64,000 bases of DNA from Micromonospora sp. H61 (GTDB taxonomy: Bacteria > Actinomycetota > Actinomycetes > Mycobacteriales > Micromonosporaceae): NCBI RefSeq assembly GCF_018070325.1, contig NZ_JAGPXY010000001.1:310001-374000 (forward strand), given 5' to 3'. Position numbers and translations under genes: made by a program. Below the pieces are notes generated by a model that worked only from the letters and a program-made list of their open reading frames with translations, searched no databases and was not told the origin of the DNA. Shown piece by piece: positions 36,599 through 46,632 of the stretch (its first letter is position 1; every line of letters starts with the position of its first letter).

Positions 36599-39500
36599 CC
36601 GGCGCACCCGGGGGCGGCCCCGGCGAGGCGGAATTTCCGGTCTCGCCCGGACAACTGCGGCTGCTGGTGCTCGAACAGTTGCAGCCGGGGAGCGCCCAGT
36701 ATCACGTGCCCATCGCGTTCGCGGTGGACGGTTCCTTCGACCCGGCGGCGTTCGGCCGGGCGCTGACCGCCGTGATCCGCCGACACGAGGCGTTGCGGAC
36801 CAGCTTCCCGGTCCGCAACGGACGTTTCGTCCAGGCGGTCGCCGCCGAGCCGACCGTGGACGTGCGGGTGACCGACGGTTGGTCGCCGGCTGAGGTTCCG
36901 GCCGTCATGGCGGACGCGGCGCGTGAACCGTTCGATCTGGCCGACGGCCCCCTGCTGCGCTGCCGGATCTACGGCCTCACCGACGGCAGCCACCGTCTGC
37001 TGCTGGTGGTACACCATCTGGTCTGCGACGGTTGGTCGGTCGCCATCCTCCTGCGGGATCTGGCCACCGCGTACGCCGGTGGTGGCCTGGAGCCGCCGCC
37101 GTTGCAGTACCCGGACGTGGCGGTGTGGCAGCACGACCTGCTCAGCTCCGGTGGCTACGGCGAGGCCATCGCCGACTGGCGGGCTGAGCTGGCCGGCGTG
37201 CCGGACGTTCTGGCGCTGCCGGCCGACCGGACCCGGCCGCAGATCCAGTCGGCCGCGGGCGACAGCGTCGCCGTGCCCCTCGGCGACGACGTGGCCGAGC
37301 GCGTCCGGGCCGTCGCGGCCCGGACCGGCAGCACCGACTTCGCGGTCCTGCTGGCCACGTTCGGGGTGTTCCTCGGTCGGGTGTCCGGTGCCACCGACCT
37401 GCTGGTCGGCGTGCCGGTCGCGGGTCGGGACCACCCGGACCTGCAGGACGTGGTCGGGCTGCTGACCAACACCGTGGCGGTACGCGTCGACCTGTCCGGT
37501 GACCCGTCGTTCGTCGCGATGGTGCGTCGTGTCCGCGACCGGCTGGCCTGGTCGAGGGCGCGACAGGCGGCGCCGTGGACCGAGGTCGTGGCCGCTCTGG
37601 CGCCCGAGCGACGGCTCAGCCACGACCCGGTGGTCCAGGCCATGTTCTCGTACGACGACGCGGCCGGCGAGTTGGCGCTGCCCGACGCCCGGGTCCGGCG
37701 GGTCGACGCCGGCGTGACGGCGGCCAAGTCCGATCTGCTGGGCTACCTGGAGAACACCCGCGACGGTCTCTCGCTACGCCTGATCTACCGGACCGACCTG
37801 TTCGAGCCGTCGACCATGCGGCACTGGGCACGTGCCTTCGCCACCCTGATCGATGGACTGCTCGCCGCGCCCGACCAGCCGGTGGAGACCGCCGAACTGC
37901 TCGACGACGAGTCCCGCCGCATGATGCTGCGGGACTGGAACCACACCGACGAGGTGGTGCCGAACGCCCGGGTACCGGAACTGATCGCTCAGCGGGCCAC
38001 CGCCCACCCCGAGCAGACCGCGCTGGTCGCCGACGGACACGTGGTGAGCTATCGGGACCTGGTCAGCCGGGCCGACAGGATCGCCGACCGGCTGCGTGCG
38101 GCCGGCACCGGTCCCGGCTCGGTCGTCGCCCTCCTCCTGCCGCGCGGCGCGGAGTTCGGGGTGGCTGCCCTGGGGGTGTTGCGCGCTGGCTGCGCCTATC
38201 TGCCGGTGGATCCCTGGCAACCCGCGCAACGCATACGGTTCATCCTGGCCGACGCGGGCGCGGAGGTGGTCATCGCCCGGGCCGACACCGCCGTCGAGGC
38301 AGCAGCCTGCGATCTTCCTGTGCTGTTGCTCGACGCGGCGGCGCGCACCGCCGGCGAGGTGTCGCGAGCGACCGCGCACCGCGGACGCCGCCCGGACAGT
38401 GACCTCGCCTACCTGATCTACACGTCCGGATCGACGGGACAGCCCAAGGGCGTCCGGGTCGGCCACCCCGCGCTGACCAATCTGGCGACCGCCGTCGCCC
38501 GTCGTCTCGGACTCGACGCCGAGGACCGCGTCCTGCAGTTCGTCTCCGTCACGTTCGACGTCGCGGTGGCCGACTACTTCATGACCTGGGTGGCCGGCGC
38601 CGAACTGCACGTCGCCGCCGACTGTGAACGGCTCGGCCGGCCACTGCTCGCCCGGCTCCGGGACGCCCGGATCACCTGGTGCTTCCTGCCACCGTCGGCG
38701 GGGATGTCGCTTCCGTACGACGAGGAGGCGCTCCCCGCGCTGAGAGCGTTCGCCTTCTGCGGCGAGCAGTGCCCGGCGGAACTGGTCGCCCGGTGGTCTC
38801 GGCCCGGTCGCCGGATCATCAACGCGTACGGCCCCACCGAGGCCGCCGTGTTCACCACCAGCGCGGACCTGACGGTCGACCGGCCCGTGGTGATCGGCCG
38901 TCCGCTGCCCAACCACCGGGCCTACCTGTTGGACGGCCGACTGCGCCCGGTGCCGGTCGGCGTGCCCGGTGAGCTCTACCTCGCGGGACGAGGGCTCGCC
39001 GACGGGTACGCCGTGCGGGCGCGGGAGACCGCCGCGCGTTTCGTGCCCGACCCGTTCGGGCCGCCGGGATCCCGGATGTACCGCACCGGCGACCTCGCCC
39101 GGTACGACAGTGCCGGCATGCTGACGTACCTCGGCCGGACCGATCACCAGGTCAAACTGCACGGCTTCCGGATCGAGTTGGAGGAGGTCGAGTCGGTGCT
39201 GTCCGGCCACCCGCAGGTGGCCCGGGCGGCCGTCGCGGTCCGGGGCGACGGCCAGCACCGCAGGCTCGCGGCCTACGTGGTCGCCGCCCGAGTCGCGCCG
39301 GGGCCGGAGTCGCTGCGGACCTGGCTCGCCGACCGGCTACCGGAGTACATGGTGCCGGAGGTGTTCGTCCCGCTGCCCGACCTCCCGCAGGGTCAGACCG
39401 GGAAGGTGGACCGCTCGCGGCTACCCGCGGTGGAGGCGGTCCGGCCCGCGCTGACACATGCGTACGTGGCCGCGGTGACCCCGATGCAACGCCGACTGGC

Positions 39501-39807
39501 CGAGGTGTGGGCCGCCGCGCTGGAGGTGGACCGGGTCGGCGTCAACGACAACTTCTTCGATCTGGGCGGCAATTCGATCCGCGCCCTGGCCGTCGTGGAG
39601 CGGCTCCGGTCCTGGCCGGAGAGTCAGATCACCCTGATGGACCTGTTCCGGCACACCACCGTGGCGGCGCTGGCCAGGCGGATGGAGATCGGCCCGGCGT
39701 CGGTCGATCTCGGGGATGCGCGGCGTCGTGGCGAACGACGGGCGTTGGTGCTGGGATCCGCCCGCGGCGCGGCGAAGGACAGGACGAGCGACAGGAGAAT
39801 TCCGTGA
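36595..39807 (+). CDS. NRPS elongation module C-A-T
   Basis: 1070 residues. C domain from residue 14 (SPGQLRLLVLEQL) with VHHLVCDGWS near 140, an intact A domain with YTSGSTGQPKG near 609, NAYGPTEAA near 743 and TGKVDRSRL near 936, and a carrier serine in FFDLGGNSI near 994. The pocket residues I read are D-V-A-F-A-C-A-V-F, which match no code I know, so the amino acid is unassigned but the pocket looks hydrophobic. GTG start in a GTGA overlap with the preceding NRPS and an AGGAGGGG ribosome site. The next gene is the ketosynthase, so this residue would be ketide-extended if the order is colinear. Confidence 0.92.
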   Translation: MTGAPGGGPGEAEFPVSPGQLRLLVLEQLQPGSAQYHVPIAFAVDGSFDPAAFGRALTAVIRRHEALRTSFPVRNGRFVQAVAAEPTVDVRVTDGWSPAEVPAVMADAAREPFDLADGPLLRCRIYGLTDGSHRLLLVVHHLVCDGWSVAILLRDLATAYAGGGLEPPPLQYPDVAVWQHDLLSSGGYGEAIADWRAELAGVPDVLALPADRTRPQIQSAAGDSVAVPLGDDVAERVRAVAARTGSTDFAVLLATFGVFLGRVSGATDLLVGVPVAGRDHPDLQDVVGLLTNTVAVRVDLSGDPSFVAMVRRVRDRLAWSRARQAAPWTEVVAALAPERRLSHDPVVQAMFSYDDAAGELALPDARVRRVDAGVTAAKSDLLGYLENTRDGLSLRLIYRTDLFEPSTMRHWARAFATLIDGLLAAPDQPVETAELLDDESRRMMLRDWNHTDEVVPNARVPELIAQRATAHPEQTALVADGHVVSYRDLVSRADRIADRLRAAGTGPGSVVALLLPRGAEFGVAALGVLRAGCAYLPVDPWQPAQRIRFILADAGAEVVIARADTAVEAAACDLPVLLLDAAARTAGEVSRATAHRGRRPDSDLAYLIYTSGSTGQPKGVRVGHPALTNLATAVARRLGLDAEDRVLQFVSVTFDVAVADYFMTWVAGAELHVAADCERLGRPLLARLRDARITWCFLPPSAGMSLPYDEEALPALRAFAFCGEQCPAELVARWSRPGRRIINAYGPTEAAVFTTSADLTVDRPVVIGRPLPNHRAYLLDGRLRPVPVGVPGELYLAGRGLADGYAVRARETAARFVPDPFGPPGSRMYRTGDLARYDSAGMLTYLGRTDHQVKLHGFRIELEEVESVLSGHPQVARAAVAVRGDGQHRRLAAYVVAARVAPGPESLRTWLADRLPEYMVPEVFVPLPDLPQGQTGKVDRSRLPAVEAVRPALTHAYVAAVTPMQRRLAEVWAAALEVDRVGVNDNFFDLGGNSIRALAVVERLRSWPESQITLMDLFRHTTVAALARRMEIGPASVDLGDARRRGERRALVLGSARGAAKDRTSDRRIP

Positions 39808-41825
39808 ACGTGACGACTGATGTGGCCGTTGTCGGCATGAGTGCTCGGTTCCCCGGCGCCAGCGACGTCGGCGAGTACTGGACGAGCCTGCGGACGGGGC
39901 GATGCTCGATCCGCCGCTTCGACGCCGAGACGCTGGCGGCCTCCGGGGTGCCGGTCGAGGAGCGACAGCGCCCCGACTACGTCCCGGCCAAGGGCTTTCT
40001 CGACGACGCCGACCGGTTCGAGGCCGGGCTGTTCGGGTTCTCCGCGCCGGAAGCGACCGTCGCGGACCCGCAGCATCGTCTGCTGCTGGAATCGGCCTGG
40101 GCCGCGTTCGAGGACGCCGGGTACGACCCCTCCCGGGCACCGGCCGCCACCGGCGTGTTCGTCGGCGGCGGTCAGTCCGAGCACATGATCGCCACGCTGG
40201 CCGACGCGGCGCTGCGCGCTCAGCTCGGCGATCTGCAACTGCGGATCCTCACCGATCGCGAGTTCCTGGCTCCCTGGCTGTCGTACCGGTTCGGGCTGAC
40301 CGGACCGAGCGTGACCGTGCAGACCGCGTGCTCGACCTCGCTGACCGCGGTGCACCTGGCGGCGCGGGCCCTGCTCGTCGGCGAGTGCGACGTGGCGCTG
40401 GCCGGTGGGGTGTCGGTGGACACCCCGGCCGCGGTCGGCTACCGCTACCAGGAGGGCGGCATCTTCGCGGCCGACGGGCGATGCCGACCGTTCGCCGAGG
40501 CCGCGGCGGGCACGGTCAGTGGGTGCGGCGCCGGTCTCGTCGTGCTGCGCCGCTGGGAGGACGCGGTGGCCGACGGTGACCCGATCCGGGCGGTCATCCA
40601 CGCCAGTGCGATGACCAATGACGGCGCGCTGCGGGCCGCGTTCTCCGCTCCGGGGGTGGACGGACACTCGCGGGCGATCACCGAGGCGTGGGCGGCCGCC
40701 GGCACCGTTCCGGCCCGGGCGCAGTACCTGGAGCTGCACGGGACCGGAACAGCGCTGGGCGACCAGATCGAAGCCGAGGCGGCCGGTAACGCGATCGGGT
40801 CGGGCAACCGATGTGCCGTCGGCTCGGTCAAGGGCAACGTCGGGCATCTCGACGCGGCCGCCGGGGTGGCCGGCCTGATCAAGGTCATTCTCATGCTGGA
40901 ACACCGCACGCTGGTGCCGACGGCCGGGGTGGACCGGCCGATGGCGGCCGTCGAGCCGAACGGCCCCGGGCCGCTGCGGCTGGTGACCGAGACCGAACAG
41001 TGGCCGGCGCCGCCGGACGGACACCGCCTCGGCGGGGTGTCGGGTCTGGGTATCGGCGGCACCGACGTGCACGTCGTGGTGGGTCAGGCGGATCCGGTCG
41101 AGCCGGCCCCGACCGCACGGGTACCGCGCGCGGAGGTGCTTCCGTTGTCCGCGACCGGTCCGGCCCAGCTCGCCGCCACCGCCGAGCGGCTCGCCGAGGC
41201 GCTGCGCCGGCCCGGTGCCCCGTGTGTGGCCGACGTGGCGTACACGTTGCGGACTGCCCGGGCCGCGCTGCCCGCCCGGGCGGTGGTGGTCGCGTCCACG
41301 CCGGCGGAGGCCGTTGCGGCGTTGGAGCAGGTGGCGGCCGGACGTGCACCGGCTCTGCCCGGGTGGGCCAGCCACTACGCCGCCTGGGTCTCCGGCGCGG
41401 ACGTCGACTGGCCGGCGACGGTGGGCCGCCGGGTCAACCTGCCGGGCACGCTGCTGCGCGGCGAGCGATTCGGCTGGCGGAGCCTGGGCGACGTCGCCAC
41501 CATGCCGACGGACCGGACGCCCGAGTCGGGCCGGCCGAGCGAACAGGTGGTCCTGGCGATGATCTGCGAAGTCCTGGGGCTGGCCGACGGCGACGACCTG
41601 GACCGGTCGTTCTTCGCGGCCGGCGGGGACTCCCTGGGCGCTGTCGCGCTGGCCGGCAGGATCGGCGACCGATTCGGCCTGGACGTCGACCTCGATTCCT
41701 TCTTCGACGCCGAGAGCCTGCATGACCTGGCCGCGCGGGTGGCGCGGGACGATCGGGCCGCGTCGGACGATCTGGTCGACGCCCTGCTCAGCGAGGCCGA
41801 GACGGCGTCCCGCGCGTCCGCGTAG
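39804..41825 (+). CDS. PKS module KS-(AT remnant)-ACP without acyltransferase
   Basis: 673 residues. The ketosynthase has VGMSARFPGA at the start, catalytic Cys near 176 in TACSTSL, and the two histidines in HGTGTALGD (about 312) and GNVGHLDAAAG (about 347). After it comes the usual KS-AT linker (VLPLSATGPAQLAATAERLAEAL, here about residues 445-470). This runs straight into the post-AT sequence (WVSGADVDWPATVG, then RRVNLPGTLLRGERFGW), so the AT domain itself is missing. The carrier serine is in FFAAGGDSLGAV near 608. It needs an acyltransferase in trans, none of which is in the window. GTGA overlap and AGGAG site. Last gene of the plus-strand operon. The 54-bp gap to mbtH holds no clear hairpin. 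Confidence 0.92.
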   Translation: MNVTTDVAVVGMSARFPGASDVGEYWTSLRTGRCSIRRFDAETLAASGVPVEERQRPDYVPAKGFLDDADRFEAGLFGFSAPEATVADPQHRLLLESAWAAFEDAGYDPSRAPAATGVFVGGGQSEHMIATLADAALRAQLGDLQLRILTDREFLAPWLSYRFGLTGPSVTVQTACSTSLTAVHLAARALLVGECDVALAGGVSVDTPAAVGYRYQEGGIFAADGRCRPFAEAAAGTVSGCGAGLVVLRRWEDAVADGDPIRAVIHASAMTNDGALRAAFSAPGVDGHSRAITEAWAAAGTVPARAQYLELHGTGTALGDQIEAEAAGNAIGSGNRCAVGSVKGNVGHLDAAAGVAGLIKVILMLEHRTLVPTAGVDRPMAAVEPNGPGPLRLVTETEQWPAPPDGHRLGGVSGLGIGGTDVHVVVGQADPVEPAPTARVPRAEVLPLSATGPAQLAATAERLAEALRRPGAPCVADVAYTLRTARAALPARAVVVASTPAEAVAALEQVAAGRAPALPGWASHYAAWVSGADVDWPATVGRRVNLPGTLLRGERFGWRSLGDVATMPTDRTPESGRPSEQVVLAMICEVLGLADGDDLDRSFFAAGGDSLGAVALAGRIGDRFGLDVDLDSFFDAESLHDLAARVARDDRAASDDLVDALLSEAETASRASA

Positions 41826-41879
41826 GCGGTTACCGGAGGTCGCCGGCACCGGTGGATGCCGCCGACACCGTGACCGCGG

Positions 41880-42080
41880 TCAGGACGGCCCCATCCGCTC
41901 GCGCAGGCTGACCGGCCGCAGGTCGGTCCACACCTGCTCCACATGTGCCAGACAGTCGTCCCGGCTACCGGAGAAGCCCTCGACCCGCCATCCGCGCGGG
42001 GGCTCGTGCTCAGTTGGCCAGACCGAGTACTGCCCCTCGTCGTTGCGGACCACCTGATGTGTCGGCTCGCTCTGGGACAT
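41880..42080 (-). CDS. MbtH-like protein
   Basis: A 66-residue protein with the full MbtH signature: [13 protein letters not shown] near residue 28, and [10 protein letters not shown] near the C terminus. These small proteins bind and activate adenylation domains. It is the last gene of the minus-strand operon, 31 nt after the Thr-module NRPS, and probably serves several of the A domains. Confidence 0.95.
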   Translation of the reverse strand: MSQSEPTHQVVRNDEGQYSVWPTEHEPPRGWRVEGFSGSRDDCLAHVEQVWTDLRPVSLRERMGPS

Positions 42081-42111
42081 GGCGACGTGCCTCTCTCTCC
42101 TCGTTGGGGGG

Positions 42112-45000
42112 TCAGGACCGCTGCTGGTCGAGATCGGCGGCCAGCGCGCGAACGGTCGGCGTCAGGTAGAGCTGGCGCATCGAGAGCGCGGGCAGCCCGC
42201 GCTCCCGCATCGCCGACCCGATCCGCACCGCGTAGAGCGAGTTGCCGCCGAGCGCGAAGAAGTTGTCGTCGAGCCCCACCGACACGCCCAGCACCGACTC
42301 CCACACCTCGGCGAGGTCTCCGGACAGCCCCGCGGGCTTCCCCGCCGTGGCCTTCGGCGGCGAGGCAGGCGTGGCCGGCGCGGGAAGCCGGTCGGGGTCG
42401 AGCTTGCCGTTGCCGGTCAGCGGCAGCGCGTCGAGTGCGGTGAGCGTGGTCGGCACCATGTATTCCGGCAGGATCCTCGACGCCCGCCGGCGAACCGCCT
42501 CGGTGTCCTGGCCATCGAGCACGACATAGGCGTCGATGCGGACCGTGGCGGCGTCCTTCAGCGCATCGCCGCTGACCAGCACCGCAGCCGCCCGGACGGC
42601 CCGGTCGTCCAGCAGCACGTTCCGGATCTCGTCCAACTCGACGCGGAACCCCCGCACCTTGACCTGATCGTCGAGCCGCCCCAGGTGCTCCAGGGAGCCA
42701 TCGGGCCGGAACCTGCCGAGGTCGCCGCTGCGGTACCGGCGGCCTTCGAGAAACGGATCGGGCTGGAACCGTTCGGCGGTGAGTTCCGGGAGCCCCAGGT
42801 ATCCGGACGCGACTCCCGCGCCACCCACCCAGATCTCACCGGTCACCCCGGTGGGCACCGGCCGACCCTGTGGGTCGAGCACGTACAGCCGCCATCCGGG
42901 CAGCGCCCGGCCCACCGATCGGGTCCCGGCCAACGCCTCCCGCCGGGTCACGGTCTGGGCTGTCGCGTGCACGGTGGTTTCGGTGATCCCGAACATGTTC
43001 ACCAACCGGCAGCGGTCCTCCGGGTACCGGTCGAACCAGCCCAGCAGGACGCGAGTGTCCAACGGCTCGCCGCCGAACACGACGAGGCGCACCGCCAGGG
43101 GTGCCGCGCTGCGCCGGTCCGCCTCCATGAGCTGGCCGAACGCCGACGGCGTCTGGTTGAGAACCGTCACCCGCTCGCGCACCAGCAACTCGTGGAACTC
43201 GGTTGGCGATCGGCTGACGTCGTAGGGCACCACCACGAGTGTCGCCCCGGTGAGCAGCGCCCCCCAGATCTCCCAGACGGAGAAGTCGAACGCGCTGGAG
43301 TGGAAGAGCGTCCACGTGTCGTCGGGATGCAACGCGAAATCGTCCCGGGTGGCGGCCACCAGGCCCGTGACGTTGCGGTGCGGAACCTCGACCCCCTTGG
43401 GGCGGCCGGTCGATCCGGAGGTGTAGATGACGTACGCCGCGTCTCCCGGCCCTCGCCGCGGGACGGCCGGCCCGCCCGCGCCGCCTGCCCGGACCAGCTC
43501 CGCCACGCCCAGGACCGACCCGTCGCCGCCGGGGAAGTCCGGCAGGTCTGACACGACGACGCGGAGACCGGCGTCCCGCACGATGTGGGCGCGCCGTTGC
43601 GGGGGGTGGCTCGGGTCCATCGGGACGTACACCGCGTCGGCTTTGAGCACCGCCAACATAGTCACGACGAGGTCCAGGGACCGGTCGAGGCAGATGCCGA
43701 CGTGGTCGCCGGGCCGCACTCCCCGCAGGCGTAGCCCCGCGGCGACGAGGTCGGCCCGCTCGCGGAGCTGCCCGTACGTCAGGGCAGCGTCGCCGCGACG
43801 GAGCGCGACGGCGCCGGGGTGGCGCTCCGCCCACTCGTCGAAGAGCGCGTCGATCCGACGCGGGCGCGGCGGCGCGCTCTCGGGTGCCAGCCCGAGGGCC
43901 AGTTGGCGTGCCCCCGCTTCGGCGTCGAGCAGGTCGAGGTCGCGTACCAGGCCGTCGGGGCGCTCGGTGAGCTGTCGGTGCACGAGGGCGACGCACTCGG
44001 CGTAGGCGCGTGCCGCCGCCGCGCCGACGTGCCGGACCTGGTGCCGGACCTCCACGTCCGTCGTGCCGTCCGCCCCGGGGGCCAGGACCAGGGTGAGCGG
44101 AAAGAGCGCGCTCTGACAGGGGAGTTCGGCGGGGATGTCCGCCTCTCCCGCCGCGGCGGCGACCTCCAGCACCCCGACGTCCGGCCTCCGTTCCGCTGTG
44201 TCCTGCGGGGACACGTCCGGCGAGGTCGAGAGCGAGTCGAGCAGGTCCTCGTTCGAGCGGACCCGGGACAGGTCGACCGTCAGCACTGCCACCTCGTCGA
44301 AGGCGCCGAGTGCCTCCGACGCCCGGGAAGCCGGGGACCGCACCCGTCCGGTGCGCACCACCTCCCGCCCCTCGTACCGGCTGAGAACCACGACCGCCGC
44401 CGCGCTCAGGCTCGTGAGCGGGTCGCCGGCGGCGGCCCCGAGGGGAAGCCGGAAGACGTCCGTCCGGTCGCCGGCCTGGGCGTCGCCCATCCCCCACTCC
44501 ACCCGGCGACCCCCGCTCGGCGTACGGCGTGGGGTAGCTGTCACCTCGGCGGGCAGCGGTTGCGCGGTCAGTGGGTCCGGACTGCGCCGCCCGGTGAGCA
44601 CCTCGGCCAGCACGCGCAGCGAGGGCGGGTCCAGCGTGCCGCGATGGCCGGTCAGTACGAGGTCGCGCGAGGCGTCGGCGTAGGTCAGCACCACCGCGCG
44701 CAGTACGGGTCCGGTCCGGCTCACCGGTCGATGCATCTCGGTACGCAGCCGGTGCCGGGCGAGTGGGGTGCCCCGGGCCGACGGCACCGCTTCGCTCCAC
44801 AGCGTGGGCGTACGGTCGGCGGGACCGGGCCACCACCGCCGCACGGCCGTGTCGAACCGGTGGCGTAGCGCTTCGGCGTCGACGTCCTCGGTGAGCCGCA
44901 CCGCAAGCGCGTGACAGAGCGCGGACTCCGGGGTGTCCACCCCGACGATCCGGGCGAAGCCGGGTTGCGTGAACGATGGGGTCACTCTGCTCAGCTCCAC
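42112..45000 (-). CDS. NRPS with degenerate condensation domain, A (Thr code) and T
   Basis: 962 residues. The first about 400 residues have the size and tail of a condensation domain, but at the HHxxxDG site near residue 118 read GHRGTLD, so the catalytic histidine pair is broken. The A domain has [11 protein letters not shown] near 525, NMFGITETT near 668 and NGKLDPDRL near 859. Its pocket reads D-F-W-N-V-G-M-V-H, the well-known Thr code. Carrier serine in FFALGGNSL near 922. It probably supplies Thr-S-carrier to another protein or accepts a chain through a trans C domain. GTG start 3 nt after the SDR stop with no clear ribosome site, so translation is likely coupled; a GTG 15 nt downstream is an alternative. 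Confidence 0.9.
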   Translation of the reverse strand: MELSRVTPSFTQPGFARIVGVDTPESALCHALAVRLTEDVDAEALRHRFDTAVRRWWPGPADRTPTLWSEAVPSARGTPLARHRLRTEMHRPVSRTGPVLRAVVLTYADASRDLVLTGHRGTLDPPSLRVLAEVLTGRRSPDPLTAQPLPAEVTATPRRTPSGGRRVEWGMGDAQAGDRTDVFRLPLGAAAGDPLTSLSAAAVVVLSRYEGREVVRTGRVRSPASRASEALGAFDEVAVLTVDLSRVRSNEDLLDSLSTSPDVSPQDTAERRPDVGVLEVAAAAGEADIPAELPCQSALFPLTLVLAPGADGTTDVEVRHQVRHVGAAAARAYAECVALVHRQLTERPDGLVRDLDLLDAEAGARQLALGLAPESAPPRPRRIDALFDEWAERHPGAVALRRGDAALTYGQLRERADLVAAGLRLRGVRPGDHVGICLDRSLDLVVTMLAVLKADAVYVPMDPSHPPQRRAHIVRDAGLRVVVSDLPDFPGGDGSVLGVAELVRAGGAGGPAVPRRGPGDAAYVIYTSGSTGRPKGVEVPHRNVTGLVAATRDDFALHPDDTWTLFHSSAFDFSVWEIWGALLTGATLVVVPYDVSRSPTEFHELLVRERVTVLNQTPSAFGQLMEADRRSAAPLAVRLVVFGGEPLDTRVLLGWFDRYPEDRCRLVNMFGITETTVHATAQTVTRREALAGTRSVGRALPGWRLYVLDPQGRPVPTGVTGEIWVGGAGVASGYLGLPELTAERFQPDPFLEGRRYRSGDLGRFRPDGSLEHLGRLDDQVKVRGFRVELDEIRNVLLDDRAVRAAAVLVSGDALKDAATVRIDAYVVLDGQDTEAVRRRASRILPEYMVPTTLTALDALPLTGNGKLDPDRLPAPATPASPPKATAGKPAGLSGDLAEVWESVLGVSVGLDDNFFALGGNSLYAVRIGSAMRERGLPALSMRQLYLTPTVRALAADLDQQRS

Positions 45001-45003
45001 GGG

Positions 45004-45828
45004 TCAGCGGGCGGTGAAGCCGCCGTCGACGGTCAGGACACTGCCGGTCACCTGGCGTGATTCGTCCGACGCGAGCCAGAGGGCGGCGCCGGCGACGTCG
45101 TCGGGCTCGATGAGCGTGTTCATCGGCTGCGCCTGGACGAACGTCTCCTCGTGCTCGGCGACCGGTACGTCGAGGGACCGCGCGATCTCGGCGAGCATCC
45201 GTCCCTCCACGCGCGGGTCATCGCGCACCGATCCGGGGCAGAGCGCGTTGACCCGGACCCGGCGCGGCGCGTAGTCCAACGCGACGGCCTTGGTGAGCCC
45301 GATGATCCCGTGTTTGGCAGCCACGTAACCCGCGAAGTGTCGGTAGCCGACCAGGCCGGCCGTGGAGGCGATGTTGATGATGCTGCCCGAGCCGCGCTCG
45401 GCCATCCGGCCGCCGACCGCTCGGATGGTCCGCCAGGCCCCGCTGAGGTCCACGTCGATCATCAACTGCCACTCCCGCTCGGTGATCTCGTGTGCGGCAC
45501 GTCCCGAAGGAGCAGCGATTCCCGCATTGGTGACGAGGACGTCGAGCTCGCCGAAGCGCCCCACCGCCTCCGCCACGGCCTGCTCGACCTGCGCCAGGTC
45601 ACGTACGTCCACCGTGCCGGTGAGCACGCCGGCACCCGCTTCCCGGCAGAGGTCCGCGGTACAGGCGAGCTGACTGGCCGAGCCCAACGGGTACGGAACT
45701 CCGGGCAGGTCCGCGGCGATGTCGAGCAGGGCGAGGTCGGCCCCCTCCCGGGCGAAGGCGACCGCGACGGCCCGCCCCAGTCCGCGGGCGGCCCCGGTGA
45801 TCAGCGCGGTCCGGCCGGCAAGTCGCAT
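45004..45828 (-). CDS. SDR-family oxidoreductase of the mycofactocin-associated type
   Basis: A 274-residue SDR: TGAARGLGRAVAVAFAREGAD at the start, NAG near residue 102, Ser in IINIASTAGLVG and YVAAKHG for the YxxxK pair. Between the second strand and helix it carries an insert (VPYPLGSASQLACTADLCREAG) that matches the long-insert SDRs associated with mycofactocin, which hold NAD without releasing it. ATG at 45828 has GAGG at 8 nt; a GTG 6 nt earlier has it too close. It lies between the thioesterase and Thr module, so oxidation or reduction of an amino-acid side chain or ketide is plausible. Confidence 0.85.
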   Translation of the reverse strand: MRLAGRTALITGAARGLGRAVAVAFAREGADLALLDIAADLPGVPYPLGSASQLACTADLCREAGAGVLTGTVDVRDLAQVEQAVAEAVGRFGELDVLVTNAGIAAPSGRAAHEITEREWQLMIDVDLSGAWRTIRAVGGRMAERGSGSIINIASTAGLVGYRHFAGYVAAKHGIIGLTKAVALDYAPRRVRVNALCPGSVRDDPRVEGRMLAEIARSLDVPVAEHEETFVQAQPMNTLIEPDDVAGAALWLASDESRQVTGSVLTVDGGFTAR

Positions 45829-45838
45829 GGTCACCGCC

Positions 45839-46552
45839 TCACCCGACCTCGACCGTACGAAGTTCCGCGGCGATCAGGTCGAGCAGTTGACCGGGCTGCT
45901 CGGTGAGGTACATGTGGCCCCCGTCGAGTTCCGACGTGCGGAGCCCGCCGGCGGTGGCCTCCGCCCACTGGGCGATCTGGGCCGCGCTGACCAGCCCGTC
46001 CTGCCGGCCCCGCAGCGCACTGATCGGCGTCCTGAGCCTGCGGTCCGAGGTGGGACGGTAGGACTCGTGCAGGCGTACGTCCGCCCGGAGCGTGGGCAGC
46101 AGCAGCTCCCTCATCTCGGGGTCGTCGAGGGCTGCGTGGGCGTAGCCGGCGATGACGCGGACCTTCGCGAGGAACTGTTCCTCGGGTAGATCGCCCACCC
46201 ACTCGGTACGCCCCGACCACGGTCCGGGTGAGCCGCTGACGAAGAGCCGTTCCAGGCGCACGCCGGCGGCGGCCTCCAGCCGATGCGCGAGTTCGTACGC
46301 GAGCACGGCGCCCATGCTGTGCCCGAACACGGCGACGGGCGCCCCGGCGGCGAGATGACCGGTCACCAGGGCGCACGCCTCGTCGGTGGCTTGCGCCGCG
46401 TCCGTGTGCGGCGGCTCCACGAAGCGTTCCTCCCGGCCGGGGAGCTGGACCGGCAGGATGCGCAGACCCTGCGGGGCCTGCCGCTGCCAGGGCCGGAAGA
46501 ACGCCGCGCCGGCTCCAGCGAAGGGCAGACAGATCAGCGTGGTCTCGTCCAC
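45839..46552 (-). CDS. Type II thioesterase
   Basis: A 237-residue alpha/beta hydrolase of the editing thioesterase family: LPFAGAGAAFFRPW near residue 9, QLPGREERF near 37, nucleophile in GHSMGAVLA near 77, an Asp in GRQDGLVS and the final His in GGHMYLTEQ. It removes stalled or wrong acyl groups from carriers. GTG start at 46552 with AGAGAGG 8 nt upstream. It sits 80 bp after the Asn module and 10 bp before the SDR. As no terminal TE domain is visible in the window, a releasing role cannot be excluded. Confidence 0.92.
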   Translation of the reverse strand: MDETTLICLPFAGAGAAFFRPWQRQAPQGLRILPVQLPGREERFVEPPHTDAAQATDEACALVTGHLAAGAPVAVFGHSMGAVLAYELAHRLEAAAGVRLERLFVSGSPGPWSGRTEWVGDLPEEQFLAKVRVIAGYAHAALDDPEMRELLLPTLRADVRLHESYRPTSDRRLRTPISALRGRQDGLVSAAQIAQWAEATAGGLRTSELDGGHMYLTEQPGQLLDLIAAELRTVEVG

Positions 46553-46632
46553 AACATGCGCCTCTCTTCCTCGGGGCAGCAGGCGCCGGTCCCGGCGCCC
46601 GCAACCTGCTCAGGTGTACGGAGATCGCGCCG

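Noticed and set aside
41826..41879. Possible bidirectional terminator between the KS-ACP gene and mbtH
   Set aside because: Only weak imperfect pairing around GGCACCGGTGGATGCC; no convincing hairpin compared with the perfect ones elsewhere.
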